From Algibacter amylolyticus (GTDB lineage: Bacteria > Bacteroidota > Bacteroidia > Flavobacteriales > Flavobacteriaceae): a stretch of 64,000 bases of DNA. The first letter of the stretch is position 1. The number at the start of each line of letters is the position of its first letter. A program made the position numbers and the translations under genes. Positions 18,555-28,180 of the stretch are shown piece by piece. The notes under the pieces are model-generated. The model did no database searches and was not told where the DNA came from. It saw only the letters and a list, made by a program, of their open reading frames with translations. The DNA lies in contig NZ_JACHGE010000002.1 of NCBI RefSeq assembly GCF_014202225.1, positions 186,001 through 250,000 on the forward strand, written 5' to 3'.

Positions 18555-21500
18555 TTATTTATTTTCAATCCAAAGCCTTGCATTAACAAAAGCTTCTAAC
18601 CAAGGAGTTACCTCGTCTTTTCTACCTTCTGGATAATTGGCCCAGTTCCATTGGAATGTTGAGCGCTCAATATGTGGCATGGTTACTAAATGTCTACCAG
18701 TTTTATCAGAAAGCATTGCTGTGTTAAAGTCTGAACCATTGGGGTTATTAGGGTAACCTTCGTAACCGTATTTAGCAACGATATTATATTGGTCTTCTGT
18801 GTAGGGTAAGTTAAATTTTCCTTCGCCATGCGAAATCCAAACTCCTAAAGTAGTTCCTGCAAGCGTTGATAGCATTACAGAGTTATTCTCTTGTATTTTA
18901 ACTGAAGTAAACGAGCTTTCATGTTTATGAGAATCGTTATGAACCATTTTTCCGTGAACCTCGTGTTCTGGATTAATTTCTTCTAACTCCATAAATAGTT
19001 GGCAGCCATTACAAATCCCTACCGATAGGGTGTCTTCTCTTTTAAAGAAGTTTTTAATAGCTTTATTAGCTTTTTCGTTATATTTAATGGCGCCTGCCCA
19101 TCCTTTTGCAGATCCTAAAACATCTGAGTTAGAAAACCCACCAACGGCACCTAAAAACTGAATATCCTCTAGGGTTTCGCGACCAGAAATTAAATCGGTC
19201 ATGTGAACATCTTTTACATCAAAACCAGCTAAATACATGGCATTTGCCATTTCGCGTTCTGAGTTAGACCCTTTTTCACGAAGAATAGCTGCTTTTGGTC
19301 GCTTGCCTTTTAAAACAGGTAGTTTCCCTGTAAATTGTTTAGGGAATGTATATTCAAGGGGTTGTTTTTTATAATTATCATAACGATCTTGAGCTAAACC
19401 GTTAGCGGTTTGTTTCTGGTCTAATAAGAAAGACGTTTTGTACCAAACATCTCTGTTATGAGTGATATCGAAACTGAAATTATCGTCGTTATTTTTAATG
19501 GTTAACGTACCAGAATTATTTACATGTCCTAGGTTGAAAAACTCAATGTTGTTATCTGTAAGTATACTTTCAATTGAAGTATCGGCTTGAAAAACAAGTC
19601 CGGAGTTTTCAGCAAATAACACTTTTATAGAATCTTCTTCATTTAATTTAGAAAGGTCTAAATCTGCTCCTAAATTAACATCAGCAAAACAAAGTTCTAA
19701 TAACGTAGTAATTAATCCACCAGAAGCAACATCGTGTCCTGCTGCAATTTTATCGCTAACAATTAAAGATTGCACTGTGTTAAATACAGTTTTAACATAA
19801 GCTGCATCTTTTACATTTGGCGCATCGTTACCAATGGTATTTAGGACTTGGTTAAATGAACTACCACCTAATTTAAAATCGTCTTGAGAAATATTTATAT
19901 AATACACATTTCCGCCGTTTTCTTTAAAAACAGGCTCGACAACTTTGGTGATATCATTACAGTTAGCTCCAGCCGAAATAATAACAGTACCGGGAGAAAT
20001 AACATCGCCATCAGGATATTTTTGCTTCATAGAAAGCGAATCCTTTCCCGTTGGAACGTTAATTCCTAGATCTATAGAAAACTCTGAAACAGCTTTTACC
20101 GCTTCGTATAAACGAGCATCTTCACCTTCGTTTTTACAAGGCCACATCCAGTTAGCCGATAATGAAACCGCATTTAAGCCGTCTTTTAACGGTGCCCAAA
20201 CTAAGTTGGTTAAGGCTTCGGTAATTGAGTTTCTACTTCCTGCAACCGGATTAATTAATCCTGAAATAGGCGAGTGCCCAATTGAAGTTGCAACACCTTC
20301 TTTACCTTTAAAATCTAGAGCCATAACCCCTACGTTATTTAAAGGAATTTGTAAAGGACCAACACATTGTTGTTTGGCAACTTTACCACCAACACAACGG
20401 TCTACTTTATTTGTTAACCAATCTTTACAAGCTACCGCTTCGAGCTGTAATACTTGCTCTAGATAGATTTGTAAATTTTTAGTTTTGTATCGTGGGTTTT
20501 TATATTTTCTAGAAACCGTTTTATCGGTCATAATGGTTTTGGGAGAGCTTCCAAACATATCTTCCATAGCTAAATCCATAGGTTTGTTGCCTTTGGTTTT
20601 AGATTGAAATGTAAAACGGTTATCGCCTGTAACATCACCAACGGTGTACATTGGAGAACGTTCACGTTCTGCTATTTTGTTTAATGTTTCTATATGTTTT
20701 TCAGCAATCACTAAGCCCATACGTTCTTGTGATTCATTACCTATAATTTCCTTATCTGATAGGGTAGGGTCGCCAACAGGCAAAGCATCTAAATCTATTT
20801 TTCCACCGGTATCTTCAACTAATTCCGATAGGCAATTTAAATGGCCACCAGCACCATGATCGTGAATAGAAACAATAAAGTTTTCATCGCTTTCTACCAT
20901 ACCACGAACGGCATTACCAGCTCGTTTTTGCATTTCTGGGTTAGAACGTTGTACCGCGTTTAGCTCGATGCCAGATGCAAAAGCACCAGTATCTGCCGAT
21001 GATACGGCTGCACCACCCATTCCAATTCTATAATTTTCGCCACCAAGAATAACGATTTTATCGCCTTCTTTAGGTGTGTCTTTTAAGGCTTGTTCTGCTT
21101 TACCGTAACCAATACCACCGGCTTGCATTATCACTTTGTCGAAACCTAAGCGTCTTGCAGGAGCATCACTTGAAGAGGTGTTTTCGTTATGCTCAAAAGT
21201 TAAAACAGATCCCGTAATTAATGGTTGTCCAAATTTGTTTCCAAAATCTGAAGCACCATTTGAAGCTTTTATTAAAATATCCATTGGAGTTTGGTATAAC
21301 CATTTTCTGGCTTCAAACTTTTGTTCCCAAGGTCTGTTTTCTTCAAGTCTAGAATACGATGTCATGTAAACCGCTGTTCCTGCCAAAGGTAAAGAGCCTT
21401 TACCACCAGCAAGTCTATCTCTAATTTCTCCACCAGCACCAGTTGCAGCACCATTAAAAGGCTCAACCGTTGTAGGGAAGTTATGCGTTTCTGCTTTAAG

Positions 21501-22229
21501 TGAAATAACAGAATCGAAGGGTTTTGTAGTATAGTAATCTGGAACATCGGCACGTTTAGGTGCAAATTGCTCCACTTTAGGGCCTTTTACAAAAGCCACA
21601 TTATCTTTATACGCCGATACAATATCATTGGGGTGAGCTTCTGAGGTTTGTCTAATCATTTTAAAAAGAGACACTGGCTTTTCTTCGCCATCAATTACAA
21701 ACGTTCCGTTGAAAATTTTATGACGACAATGCTCAGAATTCACCTGTGAAAACCCAAATACTTCAGAGTCTGTTAACGGACGTCCAATTTTCTTTGCAAC
21801 CCCTTCTAAATATTCTACTTCTTCATCACTAAGTGATAAGCCTTCTTGTTGGTTATAAGCGGCAATATCTGCAATGTCAAGTATCGGTTCTGGTTTTATA
21901 TCTATGGTGAAAGATTCTTGGTTTAATCCATTAAATTTCTCAGAAATCATTGGGTCAAAATCAGAAAAATCAAGATCTGAAGCTTGAAACTCTTCAATTC
22001 TAATAATATCCGATATTCCCATGTTTTGGGTTATCTCAACCGCATTTGTACTCCAAGGTGTTATCATGGCAGCGCGTGGGCCAACAAAAAAAGCATCTAA
22101 GGATGCTTGTTCTATTTTTGGCTGGTTGCCAAATAGCCATTCCAATTTAGAAATGGTTTCTGTTGATAATTCTTTTGTTGTTTGAACAGCAAATACTTTA
22201 CTGGTTATGTTTCCAAAGAAATGAATCAT
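18555..22229 (-). CDS. purL: Phosphoribosylformylglycinamidine synthase, single-chain
   Basis: A 1224-residue long-form FGAM synthase for the fourth step of purine synthesis, converting FGAR, glutamine and ATP to FGAM. It has a linker domain with the conserved SEHCRHKIF, ATP-binding signatures such as ETHNFPTTVEPFNGAATGAGGEIRD, and two AIRS-like halves. The C-terminal glutaminase domain has Cys1076 in GICNGCQLF and His1186/Glu1188 in MPHIERS. The length agrees with the large proteobacterial and eukaryotic type rather than the split PurLQS. A probable promoter lies at 22263-22294. Confidence 0.95.
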   Translation of the reverse strand: MIHFFGNITSKVFAVQTTKELSTETISKLEWLFGNQPKIEQASLDAFFVGPRAAMITPWSTNAVEITQNMGISDIIRIEEFQASDLDFSDFDPMISEKFNGLNQESFTIDIKPEPILDIADIAAYNQQEGLSLSDEEVEYLEGVAKKIGRPLTDSEVFGFSQVNSEHCRHKIFNGTFVIDGEEKPVSLFKMIRQTSEAHPNDIVSAYKDNVAFVKGPKVEQFAPKRADVPDYYTTKPFDSVISLKAETHNFPTTVEPFNGAATGAGGEIRDRLAGGKGSLPLAGTAVYMTSYSRLEENRPWEQKFEARKWLYQTPMDILIKASNGASDFGNKFGQPLITGSVLTFEHNENTSSSDAPARRLGFDKVIMQAGGIGYGKAEQALKDTPKEGDKIVILGGENYRIGMGGAAVSSADTGAFASGIELNAVQRSNPEMQKRAGNAVRGMVESDENFIVSIHDHGAGGHLNCLSELVEDTGGKIDLDALPVGDPTLSDKEIIGNESQERMGLVIAEKHIETLNKIAERERSPMYTVGDVTGDNRFTFQSKTKGNKPMDLAMEDMFGSSPKTIMTDKTVSRKYKNPRYKTKNLQIYLEQVLQLEAVACKDWLTNKVDRCVGGKVAKQQCVGPLQIPLNNVGVMALDFKGKEGVATSIGHSPISGLINPVAGSRNSITEALTNLVWAPLKDGLNAVSLSANWMWPCKNEGEDARLYEAVKAVSEFSIDLGINVPTGKDSLSMKQKYPDGDVISPGTVIISAGANCNDITKVVEPVFKENGGNVYYINISQDDFKLGGSSFNQVLNTIGNDAPNVKDAAYVKTVFNTVQSLIVSDKIAAGHDVASGGLITTLLELCFADVNLGADLDLSKLNEEDSIKVLFAENSGLVFQADTSIESILTDNNIEFFNLGHVNNSGTLTIKNNDDNFSFDITHNRDVWYKTSFLLDQKQTANGLAQDRYDNYKKQPLEYTFPKQFTGKLPVLKGKRPKAAILREKGSNSEREMANAMYLAGFDVKDVHMTDLISGRETLEDIQFLGAVGGFSNSDVLGSAKGWAGAIKYNEKANKAIKNFFKREDTLSVGICNGCQLFMELEEINPEHEVHGKMVHNDSHKHESSFTSVKIQENNSVMLSTLAGTTLGVWISHGEGKFNLPYTEDQYNIVAKYGYEGYPNNPNGSDFNTAMLSDKTGRHLVTMPHIERSTFQWNWANYPEGRKDEVTPWLEAFVNARLWIENK

Positions 22230-22262
22230 TATATATTGATTTGTATGTGTTTAAAGAAAGCG

Positions 22263-22294
22263 CAAATTTAGGTCTTTTAAATAGAATATTTACA
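22263..22294 (-). promoter_or_regulatory. Promoter of purL
   Basis: On the minus strand, TTG (22292-22294) is followed after 21 bases by TAAATTTG (22263-22270), matching the Bacteroidota TTG/TAnnTTTG pattern. The predicted leader to the ATG at 22229 is about 27 bases. No purine riboswitch was recognised in it. Confidence 0.6.
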
Positions 22295-22345
22295 AAAAAA
22301 GTAATTACAATATGAAGAGTTATCCACGCTTTATTAAACAAAAAT

Positions 22346-22376
22346 AAGACGACTCAATTCGAGTCGCCTTTTTTGC
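22346..22376 (-). terminator. Terminator of the TonB receptor gene
   Basis: CGACTC (22350-22355) pairs with GAGTCG (22361-22366) around a 5-base loop. The minus-strand side continues into TCTTATTTTT, and the plus-strand side into CCTTTTTT. It lies about 40 bases after the receptor's stop codon. Confidence 0.7.
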
Positions 22377-22403
22377 AAAGTTTGGTGTTAAAAGTTTATT
22401 GTT

Positions 22404-25091
22404 TTATAAACTAAAGTTTAATCTAGCAAATACATAAGTACCGTCAGAGCCCATTTGAACAGAATCTGCAAGACCTCCTTGGTCTGTCCATCCATCAAAT
22501 TGCGGTGATGGGTATGTGTTAAATAAATTGTTAGCCCCTAAGCTAAATTTTAATTTATCAGATATTTCATATCCTAAACTAAGATCTACTACTAACGCAG
22601 CTTCATAAATATCTGTTGCAACAGGGAAAAGCGCATCGGCTTCTGCTTGCGTTGTAGCCGGAGAATCTACCCATTGGAAATCTTGAAGGGTTACTTCGCT
22701 AAATTGAGTTAACGTTGCAGATGCATTAAATTTGTTACAAGAGTACCCTAAGTTTAAGCCAAATTTATAATCTGGAGCTGCTGCTTTAAGATAGGCTTGA
22801 GAAAACGGACCAAAAAATGTAAACTCATTTAAATCGCCATTATTAATGCTTTTAATTTTTAAGTCGTTAAAATTACCTATTAGGGCTGTTTTAATCTTTC
22901 CGTTATCTCCCACATTAAAATCGTAACCTAAAACAATGTCAAGCCCATTTGTTTTTGTGTCTACACCGTTTGCGAAAAACTGGGCAGCATCTACATTTAG
23001 AGGGCCTAAAATAGCTTGGTCTGTAAAGTTATCGGTTAAAATAATACGATCGTCAACATTAATAGAGTAAGCATCAATAGTTGCAGAAAAACCTCCGTTT
23101 TTATAAGTGAACCCTATACTTGTGTTAAATGCTTTTTCTTCACTTAATTGTCCTATACCAAAGGCTTTTGTAACTGTACTATTATTAGCAGATAATAAAG
23201 AAGGAACAGAGGTTCCTGCTACAATATTTGTGAATTTTAAATTATAGTACAGTTGTGCAAGTGATGGTGCTCTAAATCCTGTAGAGATAGAACCTCTAAG
23301 GGAAAAATAATCATTAAGTTTTAATCGAGTTGCTAGTTTTCCATTAAAGGTGTTTCCAAAATCGCTGTAGTTTTCAAATCGAACTGCTCCTGCAACCATA
23401 AAAGCTTCGCTTACATTAAGCTCGGTGTCGAAATAAATTCCGTAATTCGTTCTGCTTCTATCTACGGCGTTATCTGGACTGTATCCTGGAAAACCTTGAG
23501 AGCCTCCAGGTAATTCGTCTCCATTACCATCCGTAGCTACTGTCTGAACCGCAGGATTTGTAATAATTACACCATTATCATCATAAAGGCCATACGATGC
23601 TTCTTCGCCAGAAAAAATACCAAAATTCTCTGTTCTATATTCAAAACCAAAAGCTAAGCTTAAGCCTGAGGCTACATCATCTAAATATTTATTAAAATCA
23701 ATACCTGTTGTGTTTTGAGAAAGATAGTGTCCACCGGCATCAAAATCTGTTGGTGACGAATCTTGCATAGAGGCATTATTACTATCCTTTATGTAGTAGT
23801 GAAAATTATTTTTTCCAAAGGTGTTATTAAAATCTAAGTTCCAACCATTTTCCATTTCGTGCCTTACACCAACCGATACAGAAACATCGGTAATGTTCGA
23901 TGTAATTCTAGGGGTAAATCCATTAGGGTATAAACTTGGTACGGCTCTATTATCGCCATCATCAAAACTATCACGAGAAAACGCATAAGCATCGGTATCT
24001 CTATAGTTTCTACCACCAAAGGCATAAATTTCTGTGTTATCGTTAATAGGTAAAGATGAGTTAGCCATAAAGTTAAAACCATCAACACCAGCACTACCAT
24101 AACCTTTTCTCCAAGAAAAGCCTGGTCTTAGTGTATTTTGTCTTGATAAAAATTCAGTAGTAAAATTTATATATCCACCTGCATCATTTAAAGGTACACC
24201 GTAATTCGCATCAATTTTTACTGTGGTTCCATCCCAACTTCTGTCTTCGCCATCTAATCTATTTTTGCCTTCAACGTTATAAAGTGTTTCTCCGGTAGCT
24301 TCTTCCCAACCATCTCCAATTGCTGTACTATATGCGCCGTAAGTGATTCCGCCAGTAAAACCGTCTGTATTATCTTTTAAAACAATATTAATTACACCTG
24401 CAATAGCATCAGATCCGTATTGTGCTGATGCGCCATCTCTTAAAACCTCAATGCGTTTAATAGCATTGGCAGGAATAGCGTTTAAATCTGTACCAGAATT
24501 ACCACGACCTCTAGTACCAAATACGTTTACTAAACTCGATTGGTGTCTTCGTTTTCCATTAATTAAAACTAAAGTTTGATCGGGCCCTAAGCCACGTAAT
24601 GATGCAGGTACAATATGATCGGCTCCATCGGAACCCGATTGCTTACTCGCATTAAACGAGGGTGCAGCGTATTGTAATATTTCGTTAACTTCAACCTTAC
24701 CGGTTGTTGTTGCAATTTCCGAAACATTTACAACATCTACAGGTACCGCAGTATCGGTAGCTGTTCTTTTAGGGCTACGAGATCCAACTAAAATAACTTC
24801 GTCTAAGCTAACGCCTTCTTCTAAGGTGACATTTATTATGGATTGGTTCTTTACAGAAATAACGTTGGTATTGTATCCAACATAGCTAAACGTTAAAGTA
24901 TTAGCCGATTTAAGCGTTATTTTATAGTTTCCATCGAAATCTGAAGTTGTTCCGTTGGTTGTTCCTGTTTCCGTAATGTTAACTCCTGGTAGTGGAATGC
25001 CGGAAGCATCTTTAACCGTACCGCTTACCTGTTTTTGGGCAAATGTTACCGAAGTACAAAATAGAAATAGATAAAAATAAATTGCTTTCAT
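22404..25091 (-). CDS. TonB-dependent receptor with carboxypeptidase-regulatory-like domain
   Basis: An 895-residue outer-membrane beta-barrel transporter. It has a signal peptide to about residue 18, then a CarboxypepD_reg-like domain (QVSGTVKDASGIPLPGVNI to about residue 92), then the plug (PVDVVNVSEI; SLRGLGPDQTLVLINGKRR; RIEVLRDGASAQYGSDAIAGVINI). The barrel ends in the terminal strand VFARLNFSL with an aromatic/leucine end. No SusD-type lipoprotein lies beside it, so it is not a classical SusCD pair; the substrate cannot be told. The 273-base region upstream of its start holds no gene. Confidence 0.9.
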   Translation of the reverse strand: MKAIYFYLFLFCTSVTFAQKQVSGTVKDASGIPLPGVNITETGTTNGTTSDFDGNYKITLKSANTLTFSYVGYNTNVISVKNQSIINVTLEEGVSLDEVILVGSRSPKRTATDTAVPVDVVNVSEIATTTGKVEVNEILQYAAPSFNASKQSGSDGADHIVPASLRGLGPDQTLVLINGKRRHQSSLVNVFGTRGRGNSGTDLNAIPANAIKRIEVLRDGASAQYGSDAIAGVINIVLKDNTDGFTGGITYGAYSTAIGDGWEEATGETLYNVEGKNRLDGEDRSWDGTTVKIDANYGVPLNDAGGYINFTTEFLSRQNTLRPGFSWRKGYGSAGVDGFNFMANSSLPINDNTEIYAFGGRNYRDTDAYAFSRDSFDDGDNRAVPSLYPNGFTPRITSNITDVSVSVGVRHEMENGWNLDFNNTFGKNNFHYYIKDSNNASMQDSSPTDFDAGGHYLSQNTTGIDFNKYLDDVASGLSLAFGFEYRTENFGIFSGEEASYGLYDDNGVIITNPAVQTVATDGNGDELPGGSQGFPGYSPDNAVDRSRTNYGIYFDTELNVSEAFMVAGAVRFENYSDFGNTFNGKLATRLKLNDYFSLRGSISTGFRAPSLAQLYYNLKFTNIVAGTSVPSLLSANNSTVTKAFGIGQLSEEKAFNTSIGFTYKNGGFSATIDAYSINVDDRIILTDNFTDQAILGPLNVDAAQFFANGVDTKTNGLDIVLGYDFNVGDNGKIKTALIGNFNDLKIKSINNGDLNEFTFFGPFSQAYLKAAAPDYKFGLNLGYSCNKFNASATLTQFSEVTLQDFQWVDSPATTQAEADALFPVATDIYEAALVVDLSLGYEISDKLKFSLGANNLFNTYPSPQFDGWTDQGGLADSVQMGSDGTYVFARLNFSL

Positions 25092-25255
25092 ATTTAATAA
25101 TTTTAAGTTAGTAGCTACTAATATAATTAAAACCTTATTGGATGTTTATGTTTTGTTTATAATTTTTAGTGATTTTTCAATAAAACACGAAAATCACTTA
25201 ATAATAACCAGTGTTATTCCGTTAGATAAAATTATAAATTACTACTAATTAACTA

Positions 25256-25263
25256 TATATTTG
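25256..25263 (+). promoter_or_regulatory. Candidate -7 element for ychF
   Basis: TATATTTG matches TAnnTTTG, 101 bases before the ychF ATG. No TTG is present at the expected -33 distance, so the call is tentative. Confidence 0.4.
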
Positions 25264-25364
25264 CATTTGCAAAATAAGTTGTCCGGTTACAGAGGCAATT
25301 CATTTTAAAAAAAATAAGTTGTAAAAGGGTTTTCGATATTTCGGAAATAAAAAATATATTTTAG

Positions 25365-26459
25365 ATGAAAGCAGGTATTGTAGGATTACCAAACGTAGGG
25401 AAGTCAACCTTATTTAATTGTTTATCAAATGCAAAAGCACAAAGTGCAAACTTTCCGTTTTGTACTATCGAGCCTAATATTGGAGTGGTTAATGTACCAG
25501 ATCCACGTTTAGAGAAGCTGGAATCTTTGGTTAATCCAGAGCGCGTATTACCTGCTACAGTAGAGATTGTAGATATTGCTGGTTTGGTTAAAGGCGCTAG
25601 TAAAGGGGAAGGTTTAGGTAATCAGTTTTTAGCAAATATTCGCGAAACAGATGCTATTCTTCATGTTTTGCGTTGTTTTGATAATGATAATATTGTACAT
25701 GTCGATGGAAATGTAAATCCTATTAGAGATAAGGAAACTATCGATATGGAGTTACAACTTAAAGATTTAGAAACTGCCGAAAAGAAGCTAGATAAAGTTA
25801 AGCGTGCAGCTAAAACAGGAAATAAAGAGGCTCAAAAAGAAGAGGCTGTTTTATTAAAAATAAAGGAAAATCTGGAAGCAGGAATATCGGTAAGAGCTTT
25901 AGAGTTTTCTGAGGAAGATTATGAAGAATACGTTAAACCGTCTCAATTTATTACAGATAAACCAGTAATGTATGTTTGTAATGTAGATGAAGGCGCAGCG
26001 GTTTCTGGAAACGATTACGTAGAGCAGGTAAAGGAAGCTGTTAAGGATGAAAATGCAGAAGTTTTAGTTTTAGCCGTTGGAACAGAGGCAGATATAAATG
26101 AATTGGATGATTATGAAGAACGCCAAATGTTTCTTCAAGATATAGGTTTGGATGAACCTGGAGCGGCCAAATTAATTCGTTCGGCATATAAATTACTAAA
26201 CCAACAAACGTATTTTACAGCAGGTGTAAAAGAGGTAAGAGCTTGGACTGTAGCGGTTGGAGCAACGGGGCCACAGGCAGCTGGTGTTATCCATACCGAT
26301 TTTGAAAAAGGATTTATACGTGCCGAGGTTATTGCTTATGAAGATTATGTTGCCTATGGGAGCGAAGCTAAAGTAAAAGAGGCAGGAAAAATGCGTGTTG
26401 AAGGTAAAAATTACATTGTAAAGGATGGCGATATTATGCATTTCTTATTCAATGTATAA
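25365..26459 (+). CDS. ychF: Obg-like P-loop ATPase YchF
   Basis: A 364-residue universally conserved translation-associated P-loop NTPase. It has G1 GLPNVGKST at residues 6-14, the [17 protein letters not shown] switch region, and NVDE in place of NKxD at the G4 site. That replacement is the hallmark explaining its preference for ATP over GTP. A coiled-coil insertion ([21 protein letters not shown]) and a C-terminal TGS domain ([27 protein letters not shown]) follow. Length and start are exactly as in the family. It is the first of a run of plus-strand genes. Confidence 0.97.
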   Translation: MKAGIVGLPNVGKSTLFNCLSNAKAQSANFPFCTIEPNIGVVNVPDPRLEKLESLVNPERVLPATVEIVDIAGLVKGASKGEGLGNQFLANIRETDAILHVLRCFDNDNIVHVDGNVNPIRDKETIDMELQLKDLETAEKKLDKVKRAAKTGNKEAQKEEAVLLKIKENLEAGISVRALEFSEEDYEEYVKPSQFITDKPVMYVCNVDEGAAVSGNDYVEQVKEAVKDENAEVLVLAVGTEADINELDDYEERQMFLQDIGLDEPGAAKLIRSAYKLLNQQTYFTAGVKEVRAWTVAVGATGPQAAGVIHTDFEKGFIRAEVIAYEDYVAYGSEAKVKEAGKMRVEGKNYIVKDGDIMHFLFNV

Positions 26460-26467
26460 ACGTTAAT

Positions 26468-26498
26468 TTGGTACTATGTGACTTTTGGTATACTTTTG
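26468..26498 (+). promoter_or_regulatory. Promoter of the SRPBCC gene
   Basis: TTG at 26468-26470 is followed after 20 bases by TACTTTTG at 26491-26498, a full match to the Bacteroidota pattern. The predicted start near 26505 gives a leader of about 47 bases. Confidence 0.6.
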
Positions 26499-26522
26499 GG
26501 TCCAATGTATTGGATGCCCCAA
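26496..26522. repeat. Interrupted inverted repeat at the transcription start of the SRPBCC gene
   Basis: TTGGGTCCAA at 26496-26505 pairs with TTGGA at 26510-26514 and CCCAA at 26518-26522, leaving a three-base TGC bulge and a four-base TGTA loop. It overlaps the end of the -7 element and the predicted start site. It could be an operator or an mRNA hairpin. It could also help end ychF transcription, though there is no T-run. Confidence 0.5.
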
Positions 26523-26551
26523 GCTATCCATAAACCTATATTTTAGAACCT

Positions 26552-27013
26552 ATGACGTTAATTAAAGTTGAAACGCAAATTAATGCAGATATAAAAACCT
26601 GTTTTGATTTGGCTAGAGATGTCGACTTTTACCAACAATCTTTAAAACATTCAAAGGAAATTGCAATTTCAGGAAAAACTACTGGTTTAGTAGATTTAGA
26701 TGATATTGTAATTTGGGAAACTAGTCATCTTGGTTACGTTCAGCACCTTACATTAAAAATTGTAGATTTTCAATCGCCAAAAATATTTGTTGACGAGCTC
26801 GTTAATGGAAGTTTTAAGGCTTATAGACATGAGCATATTTTTGAAGAGGAGAACGATAAAACCATCATGATAGATAAGTTTTACTACGAACTCCCTTATG
26901 GTGTTTTTGGTAAGTTTTTAGATTGGATTTATGTAAAAGGATATATGACCAAGCTATTAAAAACTAGAAATCTAATACTTCGTGCTAAAGCAGAAAAGGT
27001 AATAGTCACATAA
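26552..27013 (+). CDS. SRPBCC family protein (START/polyketide-cyclase-like fold)
   Basis: A 153-residue soluble protein. Its pattern (TLIKVETQINADIKTCFDLARDVDFYQQSL at the start, then IVIWETSHLGYVQHLTLKIVDFQSPKIFVDELVNGSFKAYRHEHIFEE and a C-terminal helix) fits the SRPBCC helix-grip fold, which binds hydrophobic ligands in a central cavity. No ligand or catalytic activity can be inferred. It has its own probable promoter, and a hairpin terminator follows, so it looks like a single-gene unit. Confidence 0.75.
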   Translation: MTLIKVETQINADIKTCFDLARDVDFYQQSLKHSKEIAISGKTTGLVDLDDIVIWETSHLGYVQHLTLKIVDFQSPKIFVDELVNGSFKAYRHEHIFEEENDKTIMIDKFYYELPYGVFGKFLDWIYVKGYMTKLLKTRNLILRAKAEKVIVT

Positions 27014-27041
27014 GTAATAGTTTTTTAAATTATTTTAAAAC

Positions 27042-27075
27042 CTTTTGTTTTTATGCTTTAAACAAAAGCTTTTTT
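27042..27075 (+). terminator. Terminator after the SRPBCC gene
   Basis: CTTTTGTTT (27042-27050) pairs with AAACAAAAG (27060-27068) around a nine-base loop and is followed by a run of six T at 27070-27075. It lies 29 bases after the stop codon. Confidence 0.75.
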
Positions 27076-27158
27076 CTATATTTCCTATTCACTGTTGGGC
27101 ATCGTAATTCTATCTTTAGGGTTAGTGTTGTTAAAAAACGCCAACTTACTTTCGTTTC

Positions 27159-28064
27159 ATGCAAACATCAAAACAATTTTGGTACGGAATAGGTTTAGGG
27201 GTTTTAGGAATTGTATTGTTTTCCTCCAAAGCTGTTATGGTAAAATTGGCCTATAACTATAAGGTCGATTCTATTAGTATATTGCTTTTACGTATGCTGT
27301 TTTCCTTTCCTTTTTACTTAGTAATTGCCTACTGGCATAGAAACCAAAAAGTAAAAGCTAATCCCAATCAAAAAGATTATTTATGGTTGGTGTTTTTCGG
27401 TTTTGTTGGGTATTATTTAGCGAGCTATTTCGATTTTGTTGGGCTTACATATATCAAGGCGAGTTTAGAGCGTATTATATTGTTTTTGTATCCAACCATA
27501 GTCTTGTTGTTAAATAAGTTGTTTTTAAAACAACCTATTTCTAAAATTCAAGGTCTTGCCATTGGGTTAACGTATTTAGGGATTGTTATTGCATTTTCAA
27601 ACGAAGTTTCAATTACAGGAATAGATACCTATTTAGGAGGTTTCTATATTTTGTTAAGCGCCATTACGTATGCCTCATATTTAGTTGGAAGCGGATGGTT
27701 AATTCCTAAATTTGGTGTTATTAAATTTACGGCTTATGCTATGCTTGTTTCCTGTGTTTGCGTGTTTATTCATTACGGTTTTATTAGGGAGTTAAATCTT
27801 TTAGGTTTTTCATGGCAAGTATATGTTTTAGGGGCTTTAATAGCGGTTTTTGCAACTGTAATTCCATCGTTTTTAGTGTCCGCATCTATAAAAATGATTA
27901 GTTCATCAAATTTTGCAATTGTAGCAGGTGTAGGGCCTATTTCTACTATAATTTTAGCAGGTGTTTTTTTAAACGAAGTGCTAACTTGGGTTCAGTTATT
28001 TGGAGCTTTGGTGGTTATAATTGGTATTTTGTTAGTGTCCTTAAATAAAACATCAAATACTTAA
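27159..28064 (+). CDS. EamA/DMT-family membrane transporter
   Basis: A 301-residue integral membrane protein with about ten hydrophobic segments arranged as two EamA repeats. The first runs from IGLGVLGIVLFSSKAVMVK, the second from YLGGFYILLSAITYASYLVG to the final VVIIGILLVSL. The substrate is unknown; related proteins export amino acids or other metabolites. It is flanked by terminator-like elements on both sides, so it is probably transcribed alone. Confidence 0.85.
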   Translation: MQTSKQFWYGIGLGVLGIVLFSSKAVMVKLAYNYKVDSISILLLRMLFSFPFYLVIAYWHRNQKVKANPNQKDYLWLVFFGFVGYYLASYFDFVGLTYIKASLERIILFLYPTIVLLLNKLFLKQPISKIQGLAIGLTYLGIVIAFSNEVSITGIDTYLGGFYILLSAITYASYLVGSGWLIPKFGVIKFTAYAMLVSCVCVFIHYGFIRELNLLGFSWQVYVLGALIAVFATVIPSFLVSASIKMISSSNFAIVAGVGPISTIILAGVFLNEVLTWVQLFGALVVIIGILLVSLNKTSNT

Positions 28065-28078
28065 AGTTCGTTCTTAAC

Positions 28079-28098
28079 AACAATAATTATTTATTGTT
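28079..28098 (+). terminator. AT-only hairpin after the EamA gene, possible terminator
   Basis: AACAATAA (28079-28086) pairs with TTATTGTT (28091-28098) around TTAT. It contains a single G-C pair and is followed by AATTAATTT rather than a pure T-run, so it is weak. Confidence 0.35.
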
Positions 28099-28180
28099 AA
28101 TTAATTTGTAGTCTTCCTGTTTTATTTTTTAAATGGTTGTACTATATTAGCACACCTCACCAATTTTTCTAATTTAGAGC

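Noticed and set aside
19945-20466. A 173-codon open frame on the plus strand inside purL
   Set aside because: It lies fully antisense to a clearly conserved purL reading frame, has no domain I recognise and no promoter element; it is a shadow of AT-poor codon positions.
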